Below, piece by piece: positions 1 through 11,129 of a stretch of DNA of 64,000 bases; positions within the stretch are counted from its first letter, which is position 1; each line of letters opens with the position of its first letter. This DNA comes from Salvator merianae (taxonomy: Eukaryota > Chordata > Lepidosauria > Squamata > Teiidae): assembly GCA_003586115.2 (NCBI GenBank), contig QVOM02000116.1, forward strand, positions 44,525,024 through 44,589,023, written 5' to 3'. Position numbers and translations under genes: made by a program. The notes beneath the pieces are model-generated. The model searched no databases and was not told the origin of the DNA. It worked only from the letters and a program-made list of their open reading frames with translations.

Positions 1-2560
1 AGAAGTTTATTTCTTTTTTCTTTCCTCATCCCCTTTTTTGTGTCTGTGTCTTTTTTTTGGGGGGGGGGTGTCTCTATGTTTCTTCAGGTTATCCTTATCT
101 CAGGCAGATGGCAGTCACTGAGGGACATCTGTTGGCAAAACTTGGGTTAGGAAATGGTCTACCTTCTCCCAGTAGCTAGCATCTGCTTGTGAATATGATG
201 ATAGTTTAACTTGGCACAACTTGTTTTTATATTCTTATGCTAACTTCTCTTGTGGCTGGCAAGATATTGCCTACTATTACATCAGATCCATGCTGCTTCC
301 TAGAAATATCTACCTTGTGCCAGGACTGATGGCTGCTGCAGTGAGTATCCCAATGCTGCCTGTGCGAGCTGCTGTAAAGTGCTGTGTACAGGGCAAACTA
401 GACCGTCAGTGGGATCAGACAGGGCTTTTTTCAATTGTCCGTTTTAGAAAATGCATCCCTTCTGTAGATGCACAAAAAATAGGCATTCAGGCAGTTAAAC
501 AAATATGCCTACATCATTTTTCCACACATTGCTCTTCCTTTGTCTCAAAAGTCTGGCAATGCCTTGTTGTCAATGAGTGCTCACCAGTGATTGGCCACTT
601 GCTTGCCTGGCTTTCCATGCCCTATATTGGTTGCTCACCGGCAGCATTTGCTCCCATTCTGTGATTGGCTACATTTTCCTCCTCTGTGCTTATGAAGCTT
701 CCCACCCAATATGACTGAAAGAGTCACTTTCTGTGTTATTTTACACGGTATGAATAAAGGGTACCCATTTCCAGGCTTCAGGACAGGGTAAGATGATCTT
801 AGGAGTTTTATGTTTGTCCTTATAGCCTCAAATTTGCCCGGAGGGCATATCATTAAGTATGTCTGATCACACCCTCTGTGCACTCCAGACACAGTAAATT
901 TGACTGTCTCCATCAGTCAATCAAACATGGCCCCGAGAGGAGTCAGAGACTGCAAGAGATGAATGAAAATAACATTTTAGTAGAAATTTGATAATCACCA
1001 GTAACAATTCATAACAATATCAAGCAAAGTATTTTATGGCTCATCTGTCTATTCCCTGGTACTGAGTTAATCAGAAATGAAGGCTATATGATATTGAAGT
1101 GAACACACAGCCTTGCTTTAGCCCTAAAGATGTAAAAAGTGCGTCAGTAAACAGTTTATAAGTTCTTCATCTGACTCTTAAACTGGTGTTAGTACACAGC
1201 TTTTATTTATGCAGTAAAATACACTTTTCTCTATTGGTGACATTAACTTTTTTCCGTGCAGCTGCCTTTTAAGACACAGATATATTTTTCAACGTGATCT
1301 CTACCATCCGCATTTCTATACATTCTTGCCCTAAAGACCAAATCCAAATTTCAGCACCTCTAACAGCTCCTTTGTCAAAAAACAAATCCCAATAGAGAAC
1401 AGGCAAAATAAGCAAACAGCACCTATAACATTGGGCCAATGTGTGTTGCACAGCGAAAAATCCTGCTCAGCTAATCCTGTGTTGGGCCACAGAGAATGCT
1501 GGGTGCTAACTAAAACTGAAGAATTATGGAGACTGTTACCTGGCTTTCACTCGGCTTGTAAACTGGTGAGATTACAAAGCCTGAGAGCAATTTGGGCCAC
1601 TTGCAACATTACTCGTGCTTGAACTTTTCCAAAGCATGACATGTAAGCAATGTTAACTATGTTCTAGTGATATAAGAAGCCTCTGAAGGTAACTTGACTA
1701 CTCCCCTTGCAGCTTCTTCTAGTGTGAGCTGGGTTCCATTGTACACTGGGCCATTGTTGAGCATTGCATCCCAAGATCTGGTAGAAGCTTGAATGGTAAC
1801 AGCCAGATAAATTAAATTTTGAATCTCCTCTTGATAGCAGATCTATGAAGACAGCTTTACTTTTTCTGATAAAGCAGAAAATATACTGGGTTGTATGTAT
1901 GATGTACTTAGTCCTTTAAATGTGATTTTGATGCTTCTACATTTGGGTAGCTCAAAGATTAGGTTAACATGTTTTATTTCAGCTCTCTTGGGCTTTTGTT
2001 GTGGCTTTGATAGCAACTGCAGTTTTATCATGAAAAACAATAACAACACACACACACACAGGTAAGTAGATCAAAAAATGCAATTTAGAGGGGAAGGGAG
2101 AATTCAAATTGCCCAATCAAATTAGTAGAAAATGAACTGAGTTCACAGAGTTTGCAAATTACATCAGTGTAAGCACTGACTTGCTGCAAAATGTTTTTCT
2201 GAGTTGAACAGGAATGTGTCATTGGAAAGGCAGGTTGATTGTCTGTGAAAAAATATTAGTTAAGCTTGGAAGAAGATACCCAATGAGCATGAAATTCACA
2301 GCTACACAAGTCCACAAGTTGAATTTGACAGAAATAGAAATTTGAGTTGATATATTGTTTTAATCTCTGGCATATTTTCACACTTTTTTAAAAGTTAGGC
2401 ACAGAACATGCAGTAAGAACTACAAGCTGCTTGCAAACCTAAGTACATAATCTCTCCCCCCCACCCCAGATTTCATATTATATTTGGTACTTTTTAGGAC
2501 TTAAATGTGACTTCAACATCTTAAACAGAGCAGAAATGCAACTTTTAAAACTTTACTATT
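1..2560. other. Unassigned noncoding DNA
   Basis: I see no gene and no repeat that I can name here. There is a short T- and G-rich run at 50-69 and a short CA repeat at about 2046-2060. The open frames at 221-664 (+) and 635-913 (-) resemble no protein family I know, have no supporting splice context and are treated as chance frames. Confidence 0.5.
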
Positions 2561-2564
2561 TTAT

Positions 2565-2630
2565 TAGTTTATTTTTAAATTTCTATCCTACCTTCCTTGT
2601 ATAGAATTCAAGGCAGCATACATTATTCTC
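2565..2630 (-). repeat. LINE 3'-tail-like fragment
   Basis: The stretch reads TTTTATTAGTTTATTTTTAAA and then a 'tctatcctaccttcc' segment. Its reverse complement resembles the end of L2-like elements of reptiles, where a 'gggcggtata' segment is followed by AATAAA-type repeats. It is short and decayed, so the family is only suggested. Confidence 0.35.
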
Positions 2631-2929
2631 ATTTTTTCCAAATCTTTGTTGCATTTTTAAATTAGAGCATTTTCAGTTGTTGCTGCCTTTCACACATTTG
2701 CCAGAGATTTATTGTTGTGGAGAAAGCAGTTTGACTGTCAGCTGGTTAAAAAAAAAAAAGGAAACTTCTTTTCCCTCCCTGGGAACTTTCCCTCCAGCTG
2801 CAGATAATCTTTGATCAATAAACTATAAACTACAGATAACCTCGGCCAGCATTCTCACTTAAACAGTGTCCCAGACTAATTGGGAAAGCATGATCTGCTA
2901 CATGGATTGATTTGGCCCAGTAAGAACAG

Positions 2930-3809
2930 GTGCATGATTTGGGGGTGCTCCTGGATTCATCTTGCTATCTGAGACCCATGTAGCAGCGATAGCCAGGAAT
3001 GCCCATCTTCATCTCTGACTGGTTTGCCAGCTTCGATCTTTCCCAGGTAGGGATAACTTGGTCACAGTGAGCCATGCTCTGGTAAACTCCAGATTAGGCT
3101 ATTGTTATGCACTCTACGTGGGCATACCGGGGGTTGTGAAAAGCTGTAGAAAATCTGGCAAACATTAGATACACCTGGGTTTTCTTCAGCTTTTTCTATG
3201 GCTAGGTTAATTGGTTTGGCAATTTCTGTGGTTAGCCTGCGAACAGTCCAGAACTTGGAAGTAGTGCAGAATGCAGCATCTCAACAGCTGATGAGAGTCT
3301 CTGGCCAGACGCACATCACACCACTCCAGAAAAATTTGCATTGGTTGCCTATTTGCTACCAAGCCCAATTTAAAGTGTTGGTGTTAGCATACAAAGCCAT
3401 TATTGGCTTGGGCCCTGCTTATTTGATGGAGTACCTTCTTCCATATATACCTACCCATGTATTGAGATCTCAAGGAGAGGGCCCTCTTGTTGTTCCTCCT
3501 GTCTCAGAGGTGCAAGGAGCAAGGCCATGCAGGAGGGTCTTTTCTGTGGTGGCCTCCAAATTCTGGAACAGTCTTCCTCTGGAGATTTGCCAGGCAATAA
3601 CATTATATGGTTTTTGGTGCCTGGTTAAAAAAGATCTCTTCACACAGGCCTCTGATGTTTAGTTTCATCTGGGTGTTGTCCTGCCAGGGAGAATGGGAGC
3701 GCTTTAATTGAAATATGTTTTAATACTTGATTTATCTTTCCATTATTGTGGTCTGACCTGGTACCTTTTGATGAAGGGCACGATATGAATTCTTAAATAA
3801 ATAAATAAA
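2930..3809 (+). pseudogene. L2-clade LINE, 3' end (ORF2 C-terminus and tail), broken
   Basis: This is the 3' part of an L2-like non-LTR retrotransposon. The reading around 2938-2970 gives the LGVLLDS-like segment of the reverse transcriptase C-terminal region. At 3095-3130 it gives a CYALYVG-like segment. From 3230 a 154-residue open stretch carries LRTVQNLEVVQNAASQQL, then HITPLQKNLHWLPI, FKVLVLAYKAI and GLGPAYL, all typical of the L2/Rex-type ORF2 end. The element ends in a 3' UTR with 'gggcacgatatgaattctt' and an (AAATA)n tail at about 3796-3808. About 100 bases at 3130-3228 interrupt the match between the CYALYVG and LRTVQ blocks. The copy is dead: the frame is broken and the endonuclease and RT core are absent. 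Clade assignment is from memory of the protein motifs. Confidence 0.85.
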
Positions 3810-3814
3810 CTGAA

Positions 3815-4440
3815 AAATCCACTTGCAAAAAAATGCAGGCTGTGCTAGGAATAGAATAGGACTGGTGCAGAAAGTCAAATCTTAATGTGATCTCTGTGGA
3901 CAGAAATCAGCTTTATTCTGCAGAAAAAATGTTGATCTGGTCGCAACCTAAGACACAGATCAAGTATGCATCCAATACATCTTTTGGACTAGGGACTTCT
4001 GACCAAAGTTACTATCCTAATATCTAAACACAAAATATTAGCAAAAGCTGATATAAGATCTTCCATTTACACAGACATTGAGATTTACTAGAAAACAGTA
4101 CTCAGGGTCAACAAAGCATTGGACTTTTTCTAAGAATCTGTCATGGTTTCCTATGAATTAAGTTTCACTGAAACCCTGACCATATCCCGAAGCCAGTGGC
4201 TTCTAATACGGTGTTTAGGAATGCAGACATTCAGACCTTCCCAATTCTCTATATACATTGCAAAAAAGTGTGAAGCCATCAGTATGCAGATAACACTCTG
4301 CTCCATTTATGTTGATACATCTGACTCAGGTGAAGCAATACCAGTCCTTAAATTGCTGCTTGGATCAATATCATTCATTCATATATTTGTATACCACAAT
4401 TAAAAAATAAAAATGTTGAATGTGGTACAAGGCCAATCAG
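3815..4440. other. Unassigned noncoding DNA
   Basis: AT-rich sequence between the L2 tail and the family A element. The 86-residue open frame at 4143-4403 has no recognisable domain. I can name nothing else in it. Confidence 0.5.
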
Positions 4441-4445
4441 CTGAA

Positions 4446-4853
4446 ATAGAGTGTTTTCGCACTTACCACATTAGAACAGACTAATTGGTCTGTTCTAACA
4501 TGGTACTGACCACACAGCATGGACACTGTCCACACTGTATGGCCCTAGTGCCTTGCCTGAAGCTTACCAAGGTAGTAGCCAGTCACTGTCATGCTGACCG
4601 GCAGAGCCGCACAGCATGCAGGTCTGGTTTACCACAGCAGCCTGATTGCCCCATGCCAAAGTAAGTGCAAACACACCTTACCAGGAGGTGACTATCACCT
4701 CCCAGTAACATTCTGGAGCACAAATTGGTGCTCCACAGCTAGTAGGGATTGGGAGCATGTCATGCTGCTCCTGACCTCTAGGATCTCCACCTAGTGCAGA
4801 TGCACTCTACTAGCAAGCGTCTTTGCTAGCAACAAGCACAAATTGCCCCATAG
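4446..4853 (+). mobile_element. Family A non-autonomous DNA transposon (400 bp) with 4-bp TSD
   Basis: The element body is 4450-4849. Its left end reads AGTGTTTTCGCACTT and its right end, reverse complemented, GGGGCAATTTGTGCTT. It is flanked by ATAG at 4446-4449 and ATAG at 4850-4853. Just inside the left end is a hairpin with 11-bp arms (TTAGAACAGAC, 4471-4498). Just inside the right end is a CTAGCAA hairpin (4810-4829). The interior holds the shared family A core, including 'cacactgtatggccctagtg'. It encodes no protein. The same end and hairpin plan recurs in the other A copies listed here. The letter A is my own label. Confidence 0.75.
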
Positions 4854-5196
4854 TTTCCTGAAACTCTCTAGCCTATACTAGATGGGCACAGCAAAATGCT
4901 AGATCTTCACAGAATGTCAGCACTTCTCTGAAACTTGACTGCCAGATATTCCCAGGGCTTCATTGGCATCAGACTGGAAACAACTTCCAGGAGCTCCCCA
5001 CAGCTAGCCCCTTGCTTTTACCCATTGTGTGGGAAGCTCTCATAAGCTGCTTCTGACACAATGCTGAAGGAATCTCAACTGGATTCAATCATTCAGGAAT
5101 GTGCCAGAACAGTAAAGACAATATAGGAAATCTTTACTTCAAATTAAGAAGGCAATAGATAGGCATCTATTGGGGGAGAAGGATGGTCTTCTAGAG

Positions 5197-5322
5197 CAGT
5201 GATGCTCAACCGTGGTGCTCAGATGGTCCTGAAATACCCGTCCCAGCATTCTACTCCTAGCAGGCTGCACTGCAATGCTGGAAGTGGAATTCTGGGTGTT
5301 GCTGTTCAGGAACATCTGGACT
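5197..5322. mobile_element. hAT-like MITE, decayed
   Basis: The stretch starts CAGTGATGCTCAACC, close to the hAT terminus CAGNGGTTCTCAACC, and is roughly palindromic around 'cccagcattctactcc' and 'tggaattctgggtgttg'. It resembles the reptile repeats built on 'ctacaactcccag...catctgga'. The target duplication is not clear, so the exact right end is approximate. Confidence 0.5.
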
Positions 5323-5721
5323 CCCAATACAGTAAATGCTCAAAATGTCAAATCTGCCTAAAGCCCAGAAGGCTGGTAATTTCTGCTCTAAGCCTAATGT
5401 ACCTTCTAGTTAAATGCCACACAGAGTTTGTTTGGAGGCCTCATTTGGTAAGAAGTTCATACACAATCATAGAGCCAGCTTTAGAAAATATATTGCTTCT
5501 TCCAGGATGGTGCACAGAAACAACTCCTGTTCAACTGAAAATAGTGTTGTTTGATCTTAAAGTTGTAATATTGTGCTGTGGGGTGAGGAAACAATATTTA
5601 TTATATGGATATGCCACCTCTACATTGAGGAGTGAAACGCATGAAGTTTATTCTCCCTTTCCCTCGGCCTTTTCTCACAATCCTAAGTAAAGGTTAGGCC
5701 ATCTTGGTGCCAAAAGGCTAT

Positions 5722-6110
5722 TGGCGTGGCACGGCTCTCACCCAGTTACCACGAACAGGAGGGTCAAAGATTAAAGCTGGTTTATTGAACATTCAGCAAA
5801 GCACCAGCTTCCTTGTATAGCAAAGACAAGAAGCCCACTTCACAGATCTCAGTAAACTTTTATACACATCTACTACACTCTGAACACCTCATGCAAGCTG
5901 TTCTTGCCCAGTCCGATTCCTCTATTAGCCTCGTGTTCTTATGAAACTTTTCAATACTTTTTACTCCTGTTCACAAACCACACGTTTCCTGAACAGGTAG
6001 GTCCTGCTTTTTCCTGTTTAAAGTGAAGTTACAGAAGAAAAACAGCAGAAGTCAATTGTAGGTCAGAGGCACTTATTTATATAAATCCTAAGATGGAGCT
6101 GCTTATGCCA
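5722..6110 (-). repeat. Possible solo LTR
   Basis: Read on the minus strand, the segment runs from TGGCATAAG to GTGCCACGCCA, so it has the TG...CA ends of an LTR. An AATAAA signal lies before a short U5-like stretch ending in a 'gggtgagagccgtgcca' run. I see no convincing target duplication (flanks ggctat and agctcc) and no internal retroviral sequence. It could be another repeat with a poly(A) signal. Boundaries are approximate. Confidence 0.35.
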
Positions 6111-6230
6111 AGCTCCTATAGTTTACGCAAGCATAGTACAAAAGCAGAATAGCCATGGTTATGCTCCTATGCTGGCTCCCACAACCTCAAGCCCAGCTCA
6201 GTTCCTAGCAGCCACACAGATGCATCCATG

Positions 6231-6300
6231 CTCTGCCGTTTGGGGGATTGAACCTGGACCTTCTGCATGCCAAGCAGATTCTCTGAGTTACAGCCACTGC
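6231..6300 (-). repeat. tRNA-derived SINE head
   Basis: The reverse complement holds a pol III B box (GGTTCAATCCC) preceded by 'cttggcatgcagaaggtcca' and an A-box-like 'gtaactcagag'. This order and spacing match the tRNA-related head of a SINE. The body of the SINE is not obvious downstream, so the copy is probably truncated. Confidence 0.6.
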
Positions 6301-6423
6301 TAGAGTCCTCTGTATATTTTTCTTGTCTATTACAAAAGACTGCAGTCAACTCTTTATCCTAGGCTGCCAGACAAAACAATCCTAAAGGAACCAGCCAGAC
6401 GACAGTGTTAAAGCAGCTCCCAA

Positions 6424-8200
6424 ACAAAGCTTTGCGAAAATAATGAGAAGGGCAGAGTGTATGGCAGTAAGCTGAACTGCACTTAATTGCCTGCCTTTAA
6501 GGAGACTGATAGATTGAAGGAATAATGCAAGTGATGTGTACTTAAACTAGACATGAAATCACCTAGTGATTCCTTAATTGCATTCATTTGTACAACTACA
6601 CCACTACCACCGCAACCCCCCGCCCCCAAAACCCGCTTCCCCGGTAAATTGCAGGCAGCAATCTTGAATGCAGCGTTCAACTTGCATTTTGTAACAATGA
6701 CATGGGACAGGGGTGGATGGGGATGGGGAAGGAGAGCAAGAAATCCGTTAAATTCCACACAAAGGAGGACCAGCATTATGGAATGCAAATGTTTTCACAT
6801 GGCTGATACTGTGTTTAATGTGCTCCTAATCCCTTTTGGATCATGCAAAGAACACTGGCAGAAAAGCTTTCGGAGAAGTAGGGTTTCCTGTAAAAATCCG
6901 AATCAGCAGGCAAGCAACACTGATGAACTGCTTGGCAGGAAAAGAATGCCTGCAGCCTCCATAGCTTGACATGTCTCTGTTTTTTCCACCATTACATATT
7001 TCCCACCCCCTCTAAGGTCTCCCCCCATTTTTTATACTATGTATGTGTCTTCCAAGCCAAGGACAGCAAATGGTTAAGAAGCAAAGACAAAACCCACTGT
7101 GACGGGCAGGTCTCTGTGCAATCATCAGTAGAACTAGCTATTATAGCCAATTTAATAGCTTCAAAATGAACTCATTAGTGCTCTTTTATCAGTGGAAAAA
7201 AGTCTATTAAATCCGGATGTGTGAAGAAGCAGCACGGAGATTCATTTCCATCCCACTTGTGACCTGAACAAATCGGAGAAATGGTTTTCAAGGGACAGGG
7301 TCAGGCTTGACTGCAAGGCGATATTTTCCTCGTATGGGAGCCAAGCGTTTCCTTCCTTCAGGTTTTCTGGTGCAATTAATTTTCATTTGCCGACCCTTCA
7401 CTGCTGTTCCTTCACCACATTGTTGTCGCCATCCGTAAACTTGTGTGCTTTTACGCTCACGCTACGAGCTTGCCACGGACTTCACAATGTTACGCAACCT
7501 TTTTGAATTGTATATGGGGAGACCATTTTTAGGGCTAAAAGTTATTCATACTTTATACGGCAGGAGCCAGCATTTGTAAGGGTAATGTGTAAAATGGAAA
7601 CTGCAGCTCTGCTGCTCCAAATGCACAATGGACATGTCCCAGAAAACTGCAGCCCATCACAGCATCTTTCAATGCGTCCGTGAGTGTTGGGAGACGTTTA
7701 TCTCTCCCTCACATATTACATGTCAGCCTCATCGACCCAGCTGCATGAAGTGTGAACTGGGTCTTAGCTTTACTGTAACTGACACTTAATGTGAAGCGTG
7801 CAAAGTTCTCCACCATGAAAAATTCAGGCTGCATGTGGAGAAAGATAAGATGCCACTGTTTAGCCGTCTCTAAAAATTCTCCGCTGAAAGAGTGCTCGCT
7901 CAGTCGCTCAGTTGCTCAGTCGCTCGCTCACTTGCTCTCTTTCTTTTTTTTTTTTCTTCACTTGCTTTGGTCAGCTGTTAATTCCTGTAATGGAATTAAA
8001 TTATTTTTCAGATTTAATCCCAGATATTTTATGCACATGTAGTTAAGCGTAAATTGCCAATAAAGTCCCAGCCTGCTCTGAAACATAACCTTATTATTCC
8101 AGTTGTAGCTCTTCAATAGAATAGCAATTGCACATCATAGTAAAATCCTTGCAAATTATGCCATCTTTTTCGATAAGTCTCTACTGAAAAGGGACACTAG
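6424..8200. promoter_or_regulatory. Repeat-poor block; candidate conserved noncoding region
   Basis: About 1.8 kb carries almost no recognisable repeat, although repeats surround it. It holds several TAATTA or AATTAA-type sites ('cttaattgcctgcc', 'gtgcaattaattttc') and an unusual number of surviving CpGs between about 7200 and 7700, where methylation decay would normally remove them. Open frames here (6553-6969 +, 6483-6788 -) match no family I recognise. The regulatory reading is inference from composition only. The imperfect tandem 'gctcagtc' run at 7904-7940 lies inside it. Confidence 0.3.
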
Positions 8201-10570
8201 ATAATTTATTCCGTCCAGTCTTTCTTATGGGTGCAGAAATGCCTCTGGGTTCACTCCCAACAGGGGTTGAGATTTTAAGCATTTTGCTATAAGGACAGAG
8301 AAAGGCTCCAGAGACTGCCCTGTAATGTCCATGTCCCCAAATTAAGAAACATACTCTCCAACAGTGATTCTAAACCTGAGAGGACATTTCCCATGGGGGG
8401 GGGCATGGGAGGGTTCCAAGCAGAAGACCACCACTGGGGCAGAAGAATTCAGCCGAATGCTCATTATATGGGTAAAATTGTTACAAGCTAGTTAATCATG
8501 AATCAACTGTACATATAAATTGCAACAATCGATGAGACATATAAATTGCTAATAACATAATCAAATATATTAGAAAAGATATGAGATACAAATGGATGAA
8601 ACATAAACAAGCTCAGAGTTATGTCACACAAAAAAGCAGATCTGAAGAAAACCAAATGAGGGGGTTGGGGGGTGGGATTGTGCCAGGTTGCTTGGGAACT
8701 ATCGGTTTAACAGGAAAGGCACTGACTCGGCAGAATTGCTGACAAAGCATCCTCTCTTTCTGAGTTCTGGACTTGAAAGTCACAGCACATCCAATGGAAA
8801 ACTAATACTGTGTACCCGAGTAAGGATTGCGTAAGTTGTAATTCCAGTCCATGGTAGGAAAAGATTCTGAAGAATGGGAGATTCAGTTGGTCCCTCCCTA
8901 GCACTTCCCTAATTCTCATTTTCTACAGTTCCATTCCTTTTGTTTCTAAATCAGTTTGGTGGATACTTTTTTTTTCTTTTTTAACAGTCCACCTGGGTTT
9001 ATTCTTAAATAGCTATCTGTGTTTCCACTAATATAAGCCATTTTTAATGCAGTTCTATCTAACATATTCACTTTTGCAGGAAGGTTCCTTCTCACATTGT
9101 GCATTTTTCTATCAATGTCAGACATGTTTTGTGTATATATATTTTTTAAAAAACATATATTCACATCACTTTTGGTTAGAGAACTGAATTTATAGAAATG
9201 AAAATTTCACAGGATACTCATACTCCAGTTTTTGGCATTTATAAATTGTGAAATTCATGTATCTAATGTCAACTTAACAAATATTTCTCCCACCCCTACA
9301 CACAGGATTGTGTTTGCTACAATCTTCTTGAAGTACAGACTAAATGCACCTCTACATGCTGCCCAAGAAGCTGTTAAGAAGTGGATATTCACAGTTGGGA
9401 CCATATGTTCCCATTTCAAAAGCATATCTCTTTCACTTTTTTGGCAGGAAAATACATCCCACGGATTGAAAACATTTTTTCATAAAAGATTCAAAATAGT
9501 CATGATATGTGGCCAGAAATCTGTGCCATAACACCACCATCTGAGGGGCAAGCTTTGCCCACACTTATAAAACAAACAAACGTTCTGCCAGCAAATTTGG
9601 CGATGTGAAAAAACCCATAACTAGGAATGCCCCAAACATTACTGTGCAGCATCCTTGAGTTCTGACTGGATGCTTTGCTGCCCCCTTTTTTTTAGTTTTC
9701 TACGACAAATCCAGATATTTGAATCCTCACATCACTGGCAATTCCCTAAATGTCACCCTGCAGTGTGTTTCTGGTGTTCCAGTTTGTTTGCAGCACTTTC
9801 CAAAATGTCAGCCTTTCACCTGTTTATATGCCCTTTCTTTGGGGTCTCTCCATCAAGTAAGGTAATCATTTATCCCCATTGCATGATGAGAATGTATTTG
9901 TTTTTTCTGTGCAAAATCCAGGTATTTGGATATCTGGATATCAGAATCTATGCAAATACAGAGCTATTATTTCAAATTTGTTTGGTGCTGAACAAATTCA
10001 TTCTAATACATTCTAGGAAAGTTATGTACCATCTTAAAGTGCCAGAAATCTTCCAAGTAAGCTTAAATGTTGCACTTTTTTGCCTTGTATAGGAAATGTA
10101 TATTAATAGCAGAGCTTGTATCTACCCAAGAACTAGTACAGCTGAATACAACATTGGGAAAAAAATTAAAAACTTTGCAATTGGAAGACTAGACCATAAA
10201 CAAATTATACACTAAAAAATACACTAAAGAGCAGAAAGTGTCATCTCTGTAGTTCCATAGTCAGGGGTCACTATGGCAGAGGTTCTGTTTCTGCCGCGGA
10301 GGATAGTCTCATGGTGGCTTATGCATGTCAACATTTTACTATCACTTTGCAGCCTTTTGGAGCCATGAACCAGAATGGAAATAGTGGCTTCTGGGCAGCA
10401 TATGAAGCTTGGTTGAGTTGTGGGAAGTTCAGCTCGTTTATGAGCCGAGTCCTCCTTTTTTATACCTAGCTCAGCTCAAAAGCGAACCAAATGAGCCAGG
10501 CATGTAGGAGCCTGGAGTGGGTTCAGTCGAAGGCCTTGAGCTAGCTCCCTTAGATTAAAGAATGAAGCAA
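8201..10570. other. Noncoding DNA with few recognisable features
   Basis: No gene is supported. A short segment at about 8361-8420 starts like a hAT terminus (CAGTGATTCTAAACC) but is too decayed to delimit. Open frames at 9232-9531 and 9655-10092 are AT-rich chance frames without recognisable domains. Around 10420-10560 there is a run of AGCTC and GAGC motifs that I cannot assign. Confidence 0.4.
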
Positions 10571-10571
10571 A

Positions 10572-10707
10572 TGATTTTGTGATCTAGATTAGGCTGAAAG
10601 GCAGGGACTGGCCCAGGTTCACCCCACAAGTTTCCATGGCTGAATGAGGAATTGAATCCTGGTCATTGGTACCAGTCTGGCACTTTAGGCAATAAACCAC
10701 ACTATGG
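10572..10707 (+). repeat. MIR/L2-like interspersed repeat
   Basis: The order 'attaggctgaaaggcaggg', 'actggcccaggttcacc', 'atggctgaatgaggaattg', 'aatcctgg' and 'ccacactatggctg' matches a common amniote repeat. Its consensus has 'gactggcccaaggtcaccca', a B-box-like 'ttcgaacc' stretch and 'ccactacaccacactggctg'. Another copy lies at 40385-40525 in the opposite orientation. Whether it should be filed as MIR, an L2 tail or a SINE needs a library search. Confidence 0.55.
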
Positions 10708-11074
10708 CTGCGATCACAGAAGCCATCGGTGGGGTTGCTCATCACCAACAGTGTGGTGGTTCCCTTGGGTAGCGCAGAAATCTTGTCCAGAGAGCAAAGG
10801 CTCTGGAATGTGTTTCTCAGCCAACTGAACAAAATGTGTCCTGCTACTCCATCTGAAAAGACCAGTAAGAACAATTGTTGTGGACCGGAAGGATGGCCAG
10901 AACTCCAGACATCTGGCTGTTTTCAGGCTGGTGCACACTGGACTCTGTCCCATAGATAACTGGTTAGAAATAGGTGCCCAGAGGAAGGGACTTCCTCCTT
11001 TTAGGATAGGGTACCCCTGCCTGATCTCTGGATTTGGCTGTTTTCCTGCCCTACCTTCTAACAATGTTCAGAAT

Positions 11075-11076
<2 letters not shown>

Positions 11077-11122
<46 letters not shown>
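11077..11122. repeat. (AT)n microsatellite
   Basis: A pure alternating AT run of about 23 units. The YIYIYI stretch in the overlapping open frame comes from it. Confidence 0.98.
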
Positions 11123-11124
<2 letters not shown>

Positions 11125-11129
11125 TCATC

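Noticed and set aside
3198..3662. 154-residue open frame as a host gene
   Set aside because: It is the C-terminus of an L2-type LINE ORF2 and is followed by the LINE tail.
5199..5690. 163-residue plus-strand frame
   Set aside because: Begins inside a hAT-like MITE and continues into unrelated sequence; no recognisable domain.
6553..6969. 138-residue frame in the repeat-poor block
   Set aside because: No recognisable domain, poor start context, and both strands are open over part of it.
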